A DNA stretch of 61,716 nt, taken from NCBI GenBank assembly GCA_014653715.1, contig JACWEB010000003.1:1-61716 (forward strand), read 5' to 3'. Shown one piece after another: positions 37,650-47,169 of this stretch (position 1 is the stretch's first letter; each line of letters opens with the position of its first letter). This DNA comes from Pelagibacterales bacterium SAG-MED31. GTDB lineage: Bacteria > Pseudomonadota > Alphaproteobacteria > HIMB59 > GCA-002718135. The notes beneath the pieces are model-generated. The model searched no databases, was not told the DNA's origin, and saw nothing but the letters and a program-made list of their open reading frames with translations. The translations under genes were made by a program, and so were the position numbers.

Positions 37650-39449
37650 ATGAATACAAAAAATAATCAAACTAATGCATCAAAAAACTTTGGAAAATTG
37701 CCAATTTGGAACCTGAAAGATTTATATCTTTCTCAAAATGATAAGTGCCTATCTAGAGATTTAAACAATATTAAGAATGATACTCTTAAGTTTGAAAAAA
37801 AATATTTAAATAAAGTTAAGAACTTATCAGCTGAAAATTTGTACACAGCCATTAATCAACTAGAACAAATAGATGTATTGATGGATAAAGTGTTATCTTA
37901 TGCTCATTTATTAGTTGCTGAAGATGGTAATAATGAAAAAAATAAAATTTTTTTTCAGCAAATGCAAGAAAAGATAACTAATTACGCTTCTTCAATAATT
38001 TTTTTCACACTAGAATTAAATCAAATTCCTGAAAAACAAATCAATAAATTGGTTAAAAATCAAAAATTACAAATATATAAAAACTGGATTATTAATAAGC
38101 GCTCCTTCAAACCTTATCAGCTAGATCTAAAAATTGAAAAAATTCTTCAAGATAAAAGTATTACTTCTCACTCAGCATGGGTAAGATTGTTTGATGATTT
38201 AATAGCATCTTTAAAATTCCCATTTAAAAAAGAAGAGTTAAGTAGTGCACAAATATTTAATTATTTGTCTGACAAAAATGAGTCTACTAGAAAATTGGCA
38301 GCTAAATCAGTTGGAAGAGTGTTAGGGAGTAATATTAAAGTATTTTCTACAATTACAAATACCTTAGCAAAAGATAAGTCAATCAACGATAGTTGGAGAA
38401 AACTTCCAACACCCGTAAGTGCAAGAAATTTATCAAATGTTGTTGAGGATTCTGTTGTAGATAGTCTTGTTAGCTCGGTTATTGAATATTATCCAAAACT
38501 ATCACATCGATATTATGCACTAAAAGCAGAATGGTTTAAAAAAAAATATCTTATGTACTGGGATAGAAATGCCCCCTTACCTTTCCAAAGTTCTAAAACT
38601 TTTACTTGGAGCGAGGCACAAAATACAGTTGTTAATGCATATTCAGGATTTAATCTGAATATAGGAAATATTGTAAAAAAATTCTTTGATAAAAAGTGGA
38701 TTCATGCTCCAGTTCTTGATGGTAAATCACCCGGAGCTTTTGCAGCTTCTACTGTAGCTTCTTCTCACCCTTTTATTCTTGTTAATTTTCAGGGAAAAAC
38801 TAGAGATGTCTCAACTTTAGCTCACGAACTAGGACATGGAGTTCATCAATATTTAGCTGGTAAAAATCAAACACATTTTAATGCCTCAACCCCTTTAACT
38901 CTTGCAGAAACTGCTAGTGTATTTGGAGAAATGCTTACATTTAAATTAATACTTGAACAGGCAAACTCTAAAAAAGAAAGAAAAGCCCTTCTGGCAAATA
39001 AAGTAGAGGATATGCTTAATACAGTTATTAGGCAAATTGCTTTTTTTCAATTTGAAAAAGAAATTCATACTTTTAGAAAAAATTCAGAATTGAGCATTGA
39101 TCAAATATGCACAATTTGGATGGATGTTCAAAAAGCAAGCTTGGGACCATCCATCAAATATGAAGAAGAATATAAATATTTTTGGAGCTATATTCCTCAT
39201 TTTATTCATTCTCCATTTTATGTGTATGCATATGCGTTTGGAGATTGCTTAGTTAATTCTTTATTTAATACTTATGAAAAAGGCCTAACTAATTTTGATG
39301 ATAAATATATTAACCTTCTTAAAAGTGGAGGTTCTAAAAAATATGATGAATTGTTTAGTCCGTTTAATTTAAATTTATCAAAAAAATCTTTTTGGAAAAA
39401 AGGTTTAAACGTCATTGAAAGTTTTATTGACGAATTGGAAACTTTGTAA
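37650..39449 (+). CDS. pepF: M3 family oligoendopeptidase F
   Basis: 599 residues, M3B zinc metallopeptidase. The HExxH site is in LAHELGHGVHQYLAG near residue 391, followed by LAETASVFGEML with the third zinc ligand Glu. The domain order (N-terminal helical cap, catalytic thimet fold) is normal. Degrades short peptides in the cytoplasm, consistent with the peptide importer encoded elsewhere in the window. Directly abuts the ABC1 kinase gene (no gap). Confidence 0.93.
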   Translation: MNTKNNQTNASKNFGKLPIWNLKDLYLSQNDKCLSRDLNNIKNDTLKFEKKYLNKVKNLSAENLYTAINQLEQIDVLMDKVLSYAHLLVAEDGNNEKNKIFFQQMQEKITNYASSIIFFTLELNQIPEKQINKLVKNQKLQIYKNWIINKRSFKPYQLDLKIEKILQDKSITSHSAWVRLFDDLIASLKFPFKKEELSSAQIFNYLSDKNESTRKLAAKSVGRVLGSNIKVFSTITNTLAKDKSINDSWRKLPTPVSARNLSNVVEDSVVDSLVSSVIEYYPKLSHRYYALKAEWFKKKYLMYWDRNAPLPFQSSKTFTWSEAQNTVVNAYSGFNLNIGNIVKKFFDKKWIHAPVLDGKSPGAFAASTVASSHPFILVNFQGKTRDVSTLAHELGHGVHQYLAGKNQTHFNASTPLTLAETASVFGEMLTFKLILEQANSKKERKALLANKVEDMLNTVIRQIAFFQFEKEIHTFRKNSELSIDQICTIWMDVQKASLGPSIKYEEEYKYFWSYIPHFIHSPFYVYAYAFGDCLVNSLFNTYEKGLTNFDDKYINLLKSGGSKKYDELFSPFNLNLSKKSFWKKGLNVIESFIDELETL

Positions 39450-40784
39450 ATGGCAGATAAAGAGTCACGATCGATTGCTAAGCAAGTAAAAAGATATGCC
39501 CAAGTTGGTGGAATTGTAGGTAAGTTAGCTACTAAGTTAGCAAGTCAAAAATATCTTGGTGTAAAACTAGATAAAGAAAAGCATGCATTAGAAATTAGAG
39601 AAGCTCTTGGAGGGATAAAGGGCCCTCTTATGAAAGTGGCACAGCTTTCTGCGACAATACCCGATTTATTACCTGATGAATACACAAAGGAGTTATTGCA
39701 TTTGCAATCTAATGCTCCACCAATGGGTTGGTTATTTGTTAAAAGAAGAATGGCAACGGAATTATCTCACAATTGGCAAAAACAATTCAAAGAATTTGAT
39801 AAGGAGGCAACTAGAGCAGCTTCCTTAGGTCAAGTGCATAAAGCAGTCACAAACAATGGTGAAACAGTAGCATGCAAACTTCAATATCCAGATATGCAAT
39901 CTGCTGTCAGTGCTGACTTATCACAATTAAAAATGATTTTTTCCATTTACCAAAGTTATAACAAGGCAATTAAAACTGATGAAGTTTATAAAGAAATTAC
40001 AGAAAGATTGACTGAGGAGTTAGATTACGAAAGAGAAAAAAAATTAATGACTGTTTTTGGAAAAATTTTTTCAAAAAATAATTTCATTCACGTTCCAAAA
40101 ACTTATGATAAATTAAGTTCAAAAAGATTGTTAACTATGTCTTGGTTAGAGGGGAAATCTATTTTAACTTATAAAGATGAAAAAAAAGATATAAGAAATT
40201 CTCTTGCAAGAAATATGTATTATGCATGGTACAAACCTTTTTTTGATTATGGTGTAATACACGGAGACCCTCATATGGGAAATTATTCAGTTCAAGATAA
40301 TCTAGGTATTAACCTGTATGATTTTGGGTGTATGAGAATTTTTAAATCAAAATTCATTCAAGGAGTTATAGATCTATATTTTGCCCTTCAAAAAAATGAT
40401 AAAGCTCTTGCAGTGCACGCCTATGAACAATGGGGTTTTGATGATATTACTAAAGAAAAACTCGATATATTAAGCAAATGGGCAAACTTTTTATATGCAC
40501 CTTTAATGAAGGATAAGGTTCAAAAAATTCAAGAGAGTGATAGTGGTATATATGGTGCTCAAATAGCATCTGAAGTTCATAAAGAATTAAAAAAAATTGG
40601 TGGTGTTAAACCGCCAAAAGAGTTTGTGTTTATGGATAGGGCGGCTGTTGGTCTTGGTTCTGTATTCATGCATTTAAGAGCTGAAGTCAATTGGTATAAA
40701 GTATTCCATGAACTAATTGAGAATTTTAATCAAAAAAAATTAACAGAAAGACAACAAAATACTTTAAAACTAGTTAACCTATAA
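39450..40784 (+). CDS. ABC1/UbiB-family atypical kinase (AarF-like)
   Basis: 444 residues. The N-terminal KxGQ-type motif appears as GPLMKVAQLSATIPDLLP, followed by the Ala-rich nucleotide loop AASLGQVHKAV, VACKLQYPD with the kinase Lys, LDYEREKKLM, and the catalytic HGDPHMGNY plus LYDFGCMRIF. The family supports ubiquinone biosynthesis or lipid homeostasis. Here the KxGQ motif is KVAQ, a variant of this position. Follows pepF without a gap. Confidence 0.9.
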   Translation: MADKESRSIAKQVKRYAQVGGIVGKLATKLASQKYLGVKLDKEKHALEIREALGGIKGPLMKVAQLSATIPDLLPDEYTKELLHLQSNAPPMGWLFVKRRMATELSHNWQKQFKEFDKEATRAASLGQVHKAVTNNGETVACKLQYPDMQSAVSADLSQLKMIFSIYQSYNKAIKTDEVYKEITERLTEELDYEREKKLMTVFGKIFSKNNFIHVPKTYDKLSSKRLLTMSWLEGKSILTYKDEKKDIRNSLARNMYYAWYKPFFDYGVIHGDPHMGNYSVQDNLGINLYDFGCMRIFKSKFIQGVIDLYFALQKNDKALAVHAYEQWGFDDITKEKLDILSKWANFLYAPLMKDKVQKIQESDSGIYGAQIASEVHKELKKIGGVKPPKEFVFMDRAAVGLGSVFMHLRAEVNWYKVFHELIENFNQKKLTERQQNTLKLVNL

Positions 40785-40796
40785 TTATAAGCTCTT

Positions 40797-41918
40797 ATGC
40801 AGATATCAGCATTAAAAGAAGTATCTATTGAGGAAAACAGAGTATCATTAACGCCTGATGCAATAAAATTATTTCAACGACTTGGTTTAGACGTTTTAAT
40901 TGAGGATGGTGCTGGTAATAATTCAGGCTATCCGAACAAACTTTATGAAGAAAATGGAGCAAAAATTGTATCCAGAAATGAATGTCTAAAAGCTAATATT
41001 TGTCTGTGTGTTAAAATTCCTAAAGAGGAAGATTTAAATTTATTAAATGAAAACACAGTTTTAATTGGAATTTTAAACCCTTATGAAAATAATAAATATT
41101 TTAATACCTTAAATAATAAAAAAATTATATCCTGTTGTATGGAGTTAATTCCTAGAATCAGTAGAGCTCAAAGTATGGATGTGCTTTCTTCTCAAGCAAA
41201 CCTAGCTGGCTATAGAAGTGTAATAGATGCTGCTGAACAGTTTGGTAAAGCTTTTCCAATGATGATGACGGCAGCAGGCCGTGTAAATCCAGCAAAAGTT
41301 ATGGTCTTAGGTGTAGGAGTTGCTGGTTTGCAAGCTATTGCAACTGCAAAAAGATTAGGTGCTGTTGTTTCTGCAACAGATGTTAGGTCTGCCACTAAAG
41401 AACAGGTAGAAAGTTTAGGTGGAAAATTCATTATGGTTGAAAATGAAGATTCAATAAACGCTGAAACAGATGGTGGATATGCCAAGGAAATGAGTGATGA
41501 ATACAAAAAAAAACAAGCTAAACTTATTGCTGAGACTATTGCCAAGCAAGATATAGTTATTTGTACCGCATTAATCCCCGGTAAGACTGCTCCAGTATTA
41601 ATTTCTCAAGAAATGGTTGAATCCATGGCTTCAGGATCAGTAGTTGTCGATTTAGCCGTAGAGGCTGGGGGAAATTGCCCTTTAAGCAAGTTAGGTGAAG
41701 TTGTTTATCATAATGGTGTTAAAGTTATTGGGTATGCAAATGTACCAGGAAGAGTTGCAAAAGATGCATCTGCTTTGTATGCAAAAAATATTTTTAATTT
41801 CTTGTGTTTAATTATTGATAAGGAAAATAAAAAAATTACTTTTAATTGGGAAGATGAAATAGTTAATGCAGTTGTATTAACAAATGAAGGAAAATTGAGA
41901 TTGGAACAGTTTAATTAA
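40797..41918 (+). CDS. pntAA: NAD(P) transhydrogenase subunit alpha part 1 (NAD-binding)
   Basis: 373 residues, the soluble NAD(H)-binding domain I. Blocks: ALKEVSIEENRVSLTPDAI, AQSMDVLSSQANLAGYRSV, VLGVGVAGLQAIATAKRLGA (Rossmann loop) and TALIPGKTAPVLI. It is split from the membrane part, as in Rhodospirillum and many alphaproteobacteria. The enzyme couples hydride transfer between NADH and NADP to proton movement. First of the pntAA-pntAB-pntB set, 1-bp gap to the next. Confidence 0.95.
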   Translation: MQISALKEVSIEENRVSLTPDAIKLFQRLGLDVLIEDGAGNNSGYPNKLYEENGAKIVSRNECLKANICLCVKIPKEEDLNLLNENTVLIGILNPYENNKYFNTLNNKKIISCCMELIPRISRAQSMDVLSSQANLAGYRSVIDAAEQFGKAFPMMMTAAGRVNPAKVMVLGVGVAGLQAIATAKRLGAVVSATDVRSATKEQVESLGGKFIMVENEDSINAETDGGYAKEMSDEYKKKQAKLIAETIAKQDIVICTALIPGKTAPVLISQEMVESMASGSVVVDLAVEAGGNCPLSKLGEVVYHNGVKVIGYANVPGRVAKDASALYAKNIFNFLCLIIDKENKKITFNWEDEIVNAVVLTNEGKLRLEQFN

Positions 41919-41919
41919 T

Positions 41920-42234
41920 ATGGAAGCACATAGTTCTGAAGTTTTTGTTATAGGGTTAACAGTTTTTTTTCTAGCGTGTATTATTGGTTACTATGTAGTT
42001 TGGTCAGTAACCCCTGCATTACATAGTCCTTTGATGGGGGTTACAAATGCTATTTCTAGTGTAATAATAGTTGGTGCTATTCTTGCAGCAGGACCAATAG
42101 GTCACGACATATCAAAATTTTTTGGCATTATTGGAGTTGTGTTAGCTTCGATTAATATTTTTGGTGGTTTTATAGTTACTTACAGAATGCTGTCTATGTT
42201 TAAGAAAAAACCTAAAAAAGAAAAAAAGGATTAA
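41920..42234 (+). CDS. pntAB: NAD(P) transhydrogenase subunit alpha part 2 (membrane)
   Basis: 104 residues, three to four membrane helices, the short alpha-2 membrane subunit. VWSVTPALHSPLMGVTNAIS and VVLASINIFGGFIVTYRML are the family's conserved segments. The C-terminus is a Lys-rich tail. It sits between pntAA and pntB with gaps of 1 and 4 bp. Confidence 0.95.
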   Translation: MEAHSSEVFVIGLTVFFLACIIGYYVVWSVTPALHSPLMGVTNAISSVIIVGAILAAGPIGHDISKFFGIIGVVLASINIFGGFIVTYRMLSMFKKKPKKEKKD

Positions 42235-42238
42235 GTTG

Positions 42239-43630
42239 ATGTCAGCAAATATGGTTGCAGTTTTATACTTATTATCAGCACTATTATTTATATTTGCTTT
42301 AAGAGGTTTATCACATCCTGAATCTTCAAGACTTGGAAATATTTTTGGAATTGTTGGCATGGTTATAGCCATCATTACAACCTTAATGTTTAAATCCGTT
42401 CTTAGTTATACAGAAATTGGCGCTGCTATCCTTATAGGTGGTGCAATTGGTACATTTATAGCACTTCGTATAGAGATGACTGCATTACCACAATTGGTTG
42501 CTGCATTTCATAGCTTAGTTGGAATAGCGGCTGTTTTTGTTGCTGCTGCCGCATTTTATGATCCTGCATCTTTTGGAATTGGAAATTTTGACTCAATTGG
42601 AACAAGTAGCTTAGTTGAAATGAGTATAGGAACTTTTATAGGCGCCATAACATTTTCTGGATCAATCCTCGCATTTGGTAAACTGCAAGGAACTGTCTCA
42701 GGCAAACCTATAGTTTTTAAATTCCAACATACAATTAATGCTCTAATCTTACTATTTATTGTGGCTCTGATTGTGATGTTTGTAATTAATCAATCACCAA
42801 CTATTTTTTGGTCAATTGTTATAGTTTCAATAATCTTAGGATTCCTTGTAGTAATTCCTATTGGAGGTGCAGATATGCCAGTTGTAGTTTCGATGCTCAA
42901 TTCATATTCTGGATGGGCTGCATGTGGAATTGGCTTTACTTTAAGCAATAATCTTCTCATAATTACTGGAGCTCTAGTTGGAGCGTCAGGAGCTATCCTT
43001 AGCTATATAATGAGCAAAGGAATGAATAGATCAATTATTAGTGTTGTACTCGGTGGTTTTGGTGGAGAACAAGCAGCTAGTGCTACCAGTGATAACTCTG
43101 ATAAAATAGTAAAACAGGGCAATGCTGAAGATGCAGCTTATATTATGAAAAATGCGGATTCAGTTATTATTGTTCCGGGTTATGGCATGGCAGTAGCCCA
43201 AGCACAACATGCCTTGAGAGAGATGGGTGAAATACTTAAGAAAGAAGGAATTAATGTTAGATATGCAATTCATCCTGTGGCAGGAAGAATGCCGGGACAT
43301 ATGAATGTTTTATTAGCTGAAGCAAATGTACCTTATGAAGAGGTTTTAGAATTAGATGAAATAAATCATGATTTTCCAATGACTGAAGTATCGTTTGTAA
43401 TAGGTGCTAATGACGTTACAAATCCTGCTGCCAAAACTGATGAGGCATCCCCAATTTATGGTATGCCTATTCTTGATGTTGAAAAATCACAAACTGTACT
43501 ATTTATTAAAAGATCGATGGCAACAGGCTATTCTGGTGTTGATAATGAGCTGTTTTACAGGGACAATACTACTATGTTATTTGGTGATGCAAAAAAAATG
43601 TGTGAAGATATTGTTAAAAGTTTAGCTTAA
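42239..43630 (+). CDS. pntB: NAD(P) transhydrogenase subunit beta
   Basis: 463 residues from the ATG at 42239 (a TTG one codon earlier is in frame but unnecessary). About nine membrane helices form domain II, then the soluble NADP-binding domain III with [38 protein letters not shown] and [12 protein letters not shown]. Completes the proton-translocating transhydrogenase. The stop TAA shares TTAA with the stop of convergent rpsU. Confidence 0.96.
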   Translation: MSANMVAVLYLLSALLFIFALRGLSHPESSRLGNIFGIVGMVIAIITTLMFKSVLSYTEIGAAILIGGAIGTFIALRIEMTALPQLVAAFHSLVGIAAVFVAAAAFYDPASFGIGNFDSIGTSSLVEMSIGTFIGAITFSGSILAFGKLQGTVSGKPIVFKFQHTINALILLFIVALIVMFVINQSPTIFWSIVIVSIILGFLVVIPIGGADMPVVVSMLNSYSGWAACGIGFTLSNNLLIITGALVGASGAILSYIMSKGMNRSIISVVLGGFGGEQAASATSDNSDKIVKQGNAEDAAYIMKNADSVIIVPGYGMAVAQAQHALREMGEILKKEGINVRYAIHPVAGRMPGHMNVLLAEANVPYEEVLELDEINHDFPMTEVSFVIGANDVTNPAAKTDEASPIYGMPILDVEKSQTVLFIKRSMATGYSGVDNELFYRDNTTMLFGDAKKMCEDIVKSLA

Positions 43631-43824
43631 GAGTTGTTTCTTCGAGCAGTTTTCCTTGATCTTCTAATATTTTCTTCCTTTTCTCTTGCTCTTTTTAAAC
43701 AGGGCTTTTCAAAATGTTTTCTAAGCTTCATTTCTTTATAAAGTCCCTCTCTTTGCATCTTTTTTTTAAGACTTCTAATAGCCTGCTCTACATTGTTATC
43801 TTTTACGTTTACAAATAGTGTCAT
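43627..43824 (-). CDS. rpsU: 30S ribosomal protein S21
   Basis: 65 residues from the ATG at 43824: [20 protein letters not shown], then [12 protein letters not shown] and the basic [18 protein letters not shown] tail of alphaproteobacterial S21. A longer in-frame start at 43845 is possible, but family members begin at the chosen position. Small-subunit protein that helps 16S rRNA pair with the Shine-Dalgarno region. Converges on pntB with a 4-bp overlap. Confidence 0.93.
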   Translation of the reverse strand: MTLFVNVKDNNVEQAIRSLKKKMQREGLYKEMKLRKHFEKPCLKRAREKEENIRRSRKTARRNNS

Positions 43825-43890
43825 AATTGGCTGGCCATTTAACATATACTTCTAGTTAATGCAAATAATGAAATTTTTTTAAAAGATTGG

Positions 43891-43896
43891 TATAAT
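43891..43896 (+). promoter_or_regulatory. possible -10 box for the deformylase gene
   Basis: An exact TATAAT lies 25 bases before the GTG start of def, in the gap shared with the divergent rpsU. No convincing -35 hexamer stands 16-18 bp upstream, so this is tentative in AT-rich sequence. Confidence 0.25.
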
Positions 43897-43921
43897 CAAC
43901 TTTTATGACTATATATTTTAC

Positions 43922-44458
43922 GTGGCAATATTGAAAATAGCAAAGTTAGGTCATCCCATTTTAGTAAAAAAAACTAATGAAATTAATAACTTAAATGAAG
44001 TTGACTTAAAAAAAATTGTTTTTGATATGTCAGAAACAATGTTAGATGCAAATGGTATTGGGCTGGCAGCTCCTCAAGTTCATTTATCACACAGAATGTT
44101 TTTATATAGAAACCCTGATATAGAAGAAGCTGTTAAGATTAATATTTCAGTTTTAATCAATCCATTAATAGAAAATATTTCAAATGAAACAGAAGATGAC
44201 TGGGAGGGATGTTTATCTATTCCAGGTATGTTGGGTTTGGTTAAACGATATAAACATATAAAATACACAGCACTAGACCTTAATGGAAAACAGATAGTTG
44301 GAGAAGCTGAAGGATTGCATGCAAGAGTCATTCAGCATGAATTTGACCATCTTAATGGTATTTTATACATTTCTAGATTGTCTCATAAAAAAGCTTTTGG
44401 ATATTCGGAAGAAATAGAAAAATTTTGGAAAAAGGCAACTAATGAAAAACCAAAGTAA
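43922..44458 (+). CDS. def: peptide deformylase
   Basis: 178 residues, GTG start at 43922 (no in-frame ATG upstream reaches the family N-terminus). Removes the formyl group from nascent N-termini. The three motifs are complete: NGIGLAAPQV, EGCLSIPG (metal Cys) and QHEFDHLNGILY (HExxH-type, metal His). The C-terminus overlaps the coq9 start by 17 bp. Confidence 0.95.
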   Translation: MAILKIAKLGHPILVKKTNEINNLNEVDLKKIVFDMSETMLDANGIGLAAPQVHLSHRMFLYRNPDIEEAVKINISVLINPLIENISNETEDDWEGCLSIPGMLGLVKRYKHIKYTALDLNGKQIVGEAEGLHARVIQHEFDHLNGILYISRLSHKKAFGYSEEIEKFWKKATNEKPK

Positions 44459-45080
44459 CTATCTTAAAAATAAAAGACTTAAAATATTGCAATTATCAAA
44501 AAAAATAATTGCTGAAGAAGGACTCACTTCTCAAATATTTGAAAAAATTTCTACTAAATATAACATAGATATTAATGAAATTAATTTATTATTTCCTGGT
44601 GGCAAGAGTGATTTTTTAAAGTTTGTGTCAGAGCAATTAAATATAGAGCTAGAAGAAACTTGTAAAAAATTTGATTTACTAAGAATGCCAGTTCATAAAA
44701 GAATTAAAAAAATATTACTTTCAAAAATATACTTAATGGAAAAAGAAAAAAATTTTTATAAAAAAATTTTTTTTAACCTTTTGATATCTAAAAAAAATAT
44801 CTCTTTTCCAAATCAGCTTTATAAAAGTGTTGATCAAATATGGTATATTGCCGGAGATACATCTGTAGATTTTAATTTTTATACCAAAAGATTAATTTTA
44901 GCGGGAGTTTACTCAAGAGTTATTCTTTACTTTTTTAATAATAATAATCAAAAAGAGCTTGAAGAGATTTTAGACTTAAGTTTAAAAAGAGTTGCAAAAA
45001 TTCCAGAATTAAAATCTAGAATAAATTTATTTAAAGATTACGTTCCTAAAGTATTTAAATTTTTAAAGAATTCTATTTAA
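44442..45080 (+). CDS. COQ9 family ubiquinone biosynthesis protein
   Basis: 212 residues. The N-terminal part is a TetR-like helix-turn-helix remnant (INEINLLFPGGKSDFLKF). The C-terminal half carries the family signature IWYIAGDTSVDFNFYTKRL followed by ILAGVYSRVILYF, the lipid-binding fold of COQ9. COQ9 presents ubiquinone intermediates to the hydroxylase COQ7 at the membrane. It overlaps def by 17 bp, so translation is coupled. The stop shares TTAA with the convergent DUF465 gene. Confidence 0.9.
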   Translation: MKNQSNYLKNKRLKILQLSKKIIAEEGLTSQIFEKISTKYNIDINEINLLFPGGKSDFLKFVSEQLNIELEETCKKFDLLRMPVHKRIKKILLSKIYLMEKEKNFYKKIFFNLLISKKNISFPNQLYKSVDQIWYIAGDTSVDFNFYTKRLILAGVYSRVILYFFNNNNQKELEEILDLSLKRVAKIPELKSRINLFKDYVPKVFKFLKNSI

Positions 45081-45277
45081 GCAATATTATCTGGCTCTAA
45101 ATCATTTCTTATATGCGCTATTTTATCTTTTAAAACTAGTTTTCTTTTTTTCAATCTTTGAATTTGTAAAAAATCTACAGTTTGTTTTTCTTGTAATTGT
45201 ATTAAAACTTGATCAAGATCTGAATGCTCTTGTTCGTACTCTTTTAATTTATTTATTAATTTACTATAATTACTCAT
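45077..45277 (-). CDS. DUF465 / YdcH family small protein
   Basis: 66 residues, two helices. The pattern of an N-terminal helix, then HSDLDQVLIQL and QRLKKRKLVLKDKIAHI, is diagnostic of DUF465/YdcH (LKKxKLxLKDxI). The family function is unknown. Divergent from pfk with 45 bp between and overlapping coq9 by 4 bp at its end. Confidence 0.9.
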   Translation of the reverse strand: MSNYSKLINKLKEYEQEHSDLDQVLIQLQEKQTVDFLQIQRLKKRKLVLKDKIAHIRNDLEPDNIA

Positions 45278-45322
45278 AAAATTAAAAATTTATCTTATAA
45301 TATAATAGTATATAAGCCCGTC

Positions 45323-46408
45323 ATGGTAAAAAAAATAGGTATTTTAACAAGTGGTGGTGACTGTGCAGGTCTCAATGCGGTTATTAGGGCTGTAACTCTT
45401 CGTGCTACTAATGAATACGGTTGGAAAGTTTATGGATTAAGAGATGGAACTCTAGGTCTTATGAAAGATCCCATTGATGTAGTTGAATTAAAGCCTGACT
45501 TTTTTGATGGAAATTTAATGAGAATGGGAGGGACTTTTTTGGGCTCTAATAATAAAGGTAATCCGTTCGGCAAAATAAAAAAAGATGGTAAACTATTCGA
45601 CTCTTCAGAAATTATTTTAGAAAATTACAAAAAATTAAAATTAGATGCACTAATTGGTATAGGTGGAGATGGCAGTCTTAAAATTCTTCAAGAATTAACA
45701 AAAAAAGGAAATATAAATTTTATAGGAATTCCTAAAACTATTGATAATGATGTAAAGCATAATGAGCTGTCTATTGGATATGATACAGCTGTTGATGTAG
45801 CTACTAATGCTCTAGATATGCTTCAACCAACAGCAGCTAGTCATAGAAGAGCAATGATACTTGAAGTAATGGGAAGAGATGCTGGACATATAGCTCTAAA
45901 TGCAGGGATTGCCGGTGGCGCAGATGTAATTTTAATTCCAGAGATACCATATTCAATAAAAAGAATTGCTAAACATATTGATAATATACGAAGTAAAGGA
46001 AGAAACCATGCTCTTATAGTTGTGGCAGAGGCAGTCAAAAAAGAAGATGGAAGAAAGGTAACCGTTAAATTTGTTGATGGAGAAGTAAGATTAGGTGGTA
46101 TTGGCACATATTTAGGTGACGAAATTTATAAACTAACCAATGCTGAGACTCGTGTTACAGTTCTTGGTCATGTTCAAAGAGGTGCTCAACCTACACATAG
46201 AGATAGATTAATCGCAAGTGCTTTTGGTGTTAAGGCAGTTGATTTGATAGCAAAAAATAAATATAATAGAGTTGTGGTTTGGCAAGATAGAAGTGTAAAA
46301 GATGTTGCTTTAAATGATGTTGCTGGAAAATCTCAGACATTAAGTAGATCTGATCCTCTAATAGAAGTAGCTATAGGATTAGGAATTTATATAGGTGAAA
46401 TTAATTAA
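45323..46408 (+). CDS. pfkA: 6-phosphofructokinase
   Basis: 361 residues, PfkA superfamily. Phosphorylates fructose 6-phosphate for glycolysis. Motifs: TSGGDCAGLNAVIRA, GIGGDGSLK, PKTIDNDV with catalytic Asp141, and MGRDAGHIALNAG. Gly117 in GGDGS is the residue that favours ATP over pyrophosphate, but Lys138 (PKTIDND) is more typical of pyrophosphate or mixed-group enzymes. Phosphoryl-donor specificity is therefore uncertain. With pyk in the same window it indicates a capacity for glycolysis. Shares a TTAA stop with the convergent SDR gene. Confidence 0.93.
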   Translation: MVKKIGILTSGGDCAGLNAVIRAVTLRATNEYGWKVYGLRDGTLGLMKDPIDVVELKPDFFDGNLMRMGGTFLGSNNKGNPFGKIKKDGKLFDSSEIILENYKKLKLDALIGIGGDGSLKILQELTKKGNINFIGIPKTIDNDVKHNELSIGYDTAVDVATNALDMLQPTAASHRRAMILEVMGRDAGHIALNAGIAGGADVILIPEIPYSIKRIAKHIDNIRSKGRNHALIVVAEAVKKEDGRKVTVKFVDGEVRLGGIGTYLGDEIYKLTNAETRVTVLGHVQRGAQPTHRDRLIASAFGVKAVDLIAKNKYNRVVVWQDRSVKDVALNDVAGKSQTLSRSDPLIEVAIGLGIYIGEIN

Positions 46409-47169
46409 AAATTTCCAATTTTCTTCCACAAATAAAAATACATTTTATAAGGTAGAATTCTTAATATTTTTATAAAAAACACTATTGTAAAAGGAAAATA
46501 AATTTCAAACCTTTTTTTAGAAACCAAACCTTTGTATATTTTTTCAGCTGCAAAATCTGCAGACTTTAAAAAAGGCATTTTAAAAGAGTTTAATCTCGTA
46601 GACTCGGTATCAATAAAACCTGGATTGATAATTCTGATAGAAATTTTAATTTTTTTAAAATCAAAAAATAAACTTTCTGAAAGATTTAATTGGGCTGCCT
46701 TAGTCATCCCATAAGCCCCTGAAGTTGGCCAGCCTCTATATCCAATTGGTGATGATACTATTGCTATAGTATTTCCTCTATTTTTCATAACATCTTTAAG
46801 ATTATCTATGCAATAAAGAGTACCTTTTAAATTAACATCAATCAGTAATTCATAGTTATTTATATCAAATTCTTGATTTTTGTTTGGAGAATAAGCAGCA
46901 GCATTCAAAAGTGCTGTATTAATTTGTCCAACTTGATTTTCAATAAAGGAAATTGTTTTTTTAACTTCATTTTTATTGGTTATGTCACATTTAATAACAT
47001 AGAGATTTTTAATATTTAAATTGTTACTAAGTTTTTTTTTAGCAATATCCAATTTATTATTATTACTTGAACTAATAACAACAACCCAATTATTTTTTAA
47101 GTAATATTTTGCTGTAGCAAATCCAATTCCTGAAGAACCTCCTGTAATCCATATTATTTTGGAGGACAT
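46405..47169 (-). CDS. SDR-family oxidoreductase (short-chain dehydrogenase)
   Basis: 254 residues from the ATG at 47169, which overlaps the previous stop (TAATG); a start 12 bases earlier is less likely. Nucleotide site ITGGSSGIGFATAKYY, then LNAAAY in place of the usual NNAG, SSPIGYRGWPTSGAYGMTKA with the Tyr/Lys catalytic pair, and a C-terminal membrane-like segment (FPFTIVFFIKILRILPYKMYF). The hydrophobic C-terminus suggests a lipid-related substrate. Substrate unknown. Confidence 0.87.
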   Translation of the reverse strand: MSSKIIWITGGSSGIGFATAKYYLKNNWVVVISSSNNNKLDIAKKKLSNNLNIKNLYVIKCDITNKNEVKKTISFIENQVGQINTALLNAAAYSPNKNQEFDINNYELLIDVNLKGTLYCIDNLKDVMKNRGNTIAIVSSPIGYRGWPTSGAYGMTKAAQLNLSESLFFDFKKIKISIRIINPGFIDTESTRLNSFKMPFLKSADFAAEKIYKGLVSKKRFEIYFPFTIVFFIKILRILPYKMYFYLWKKIGNF

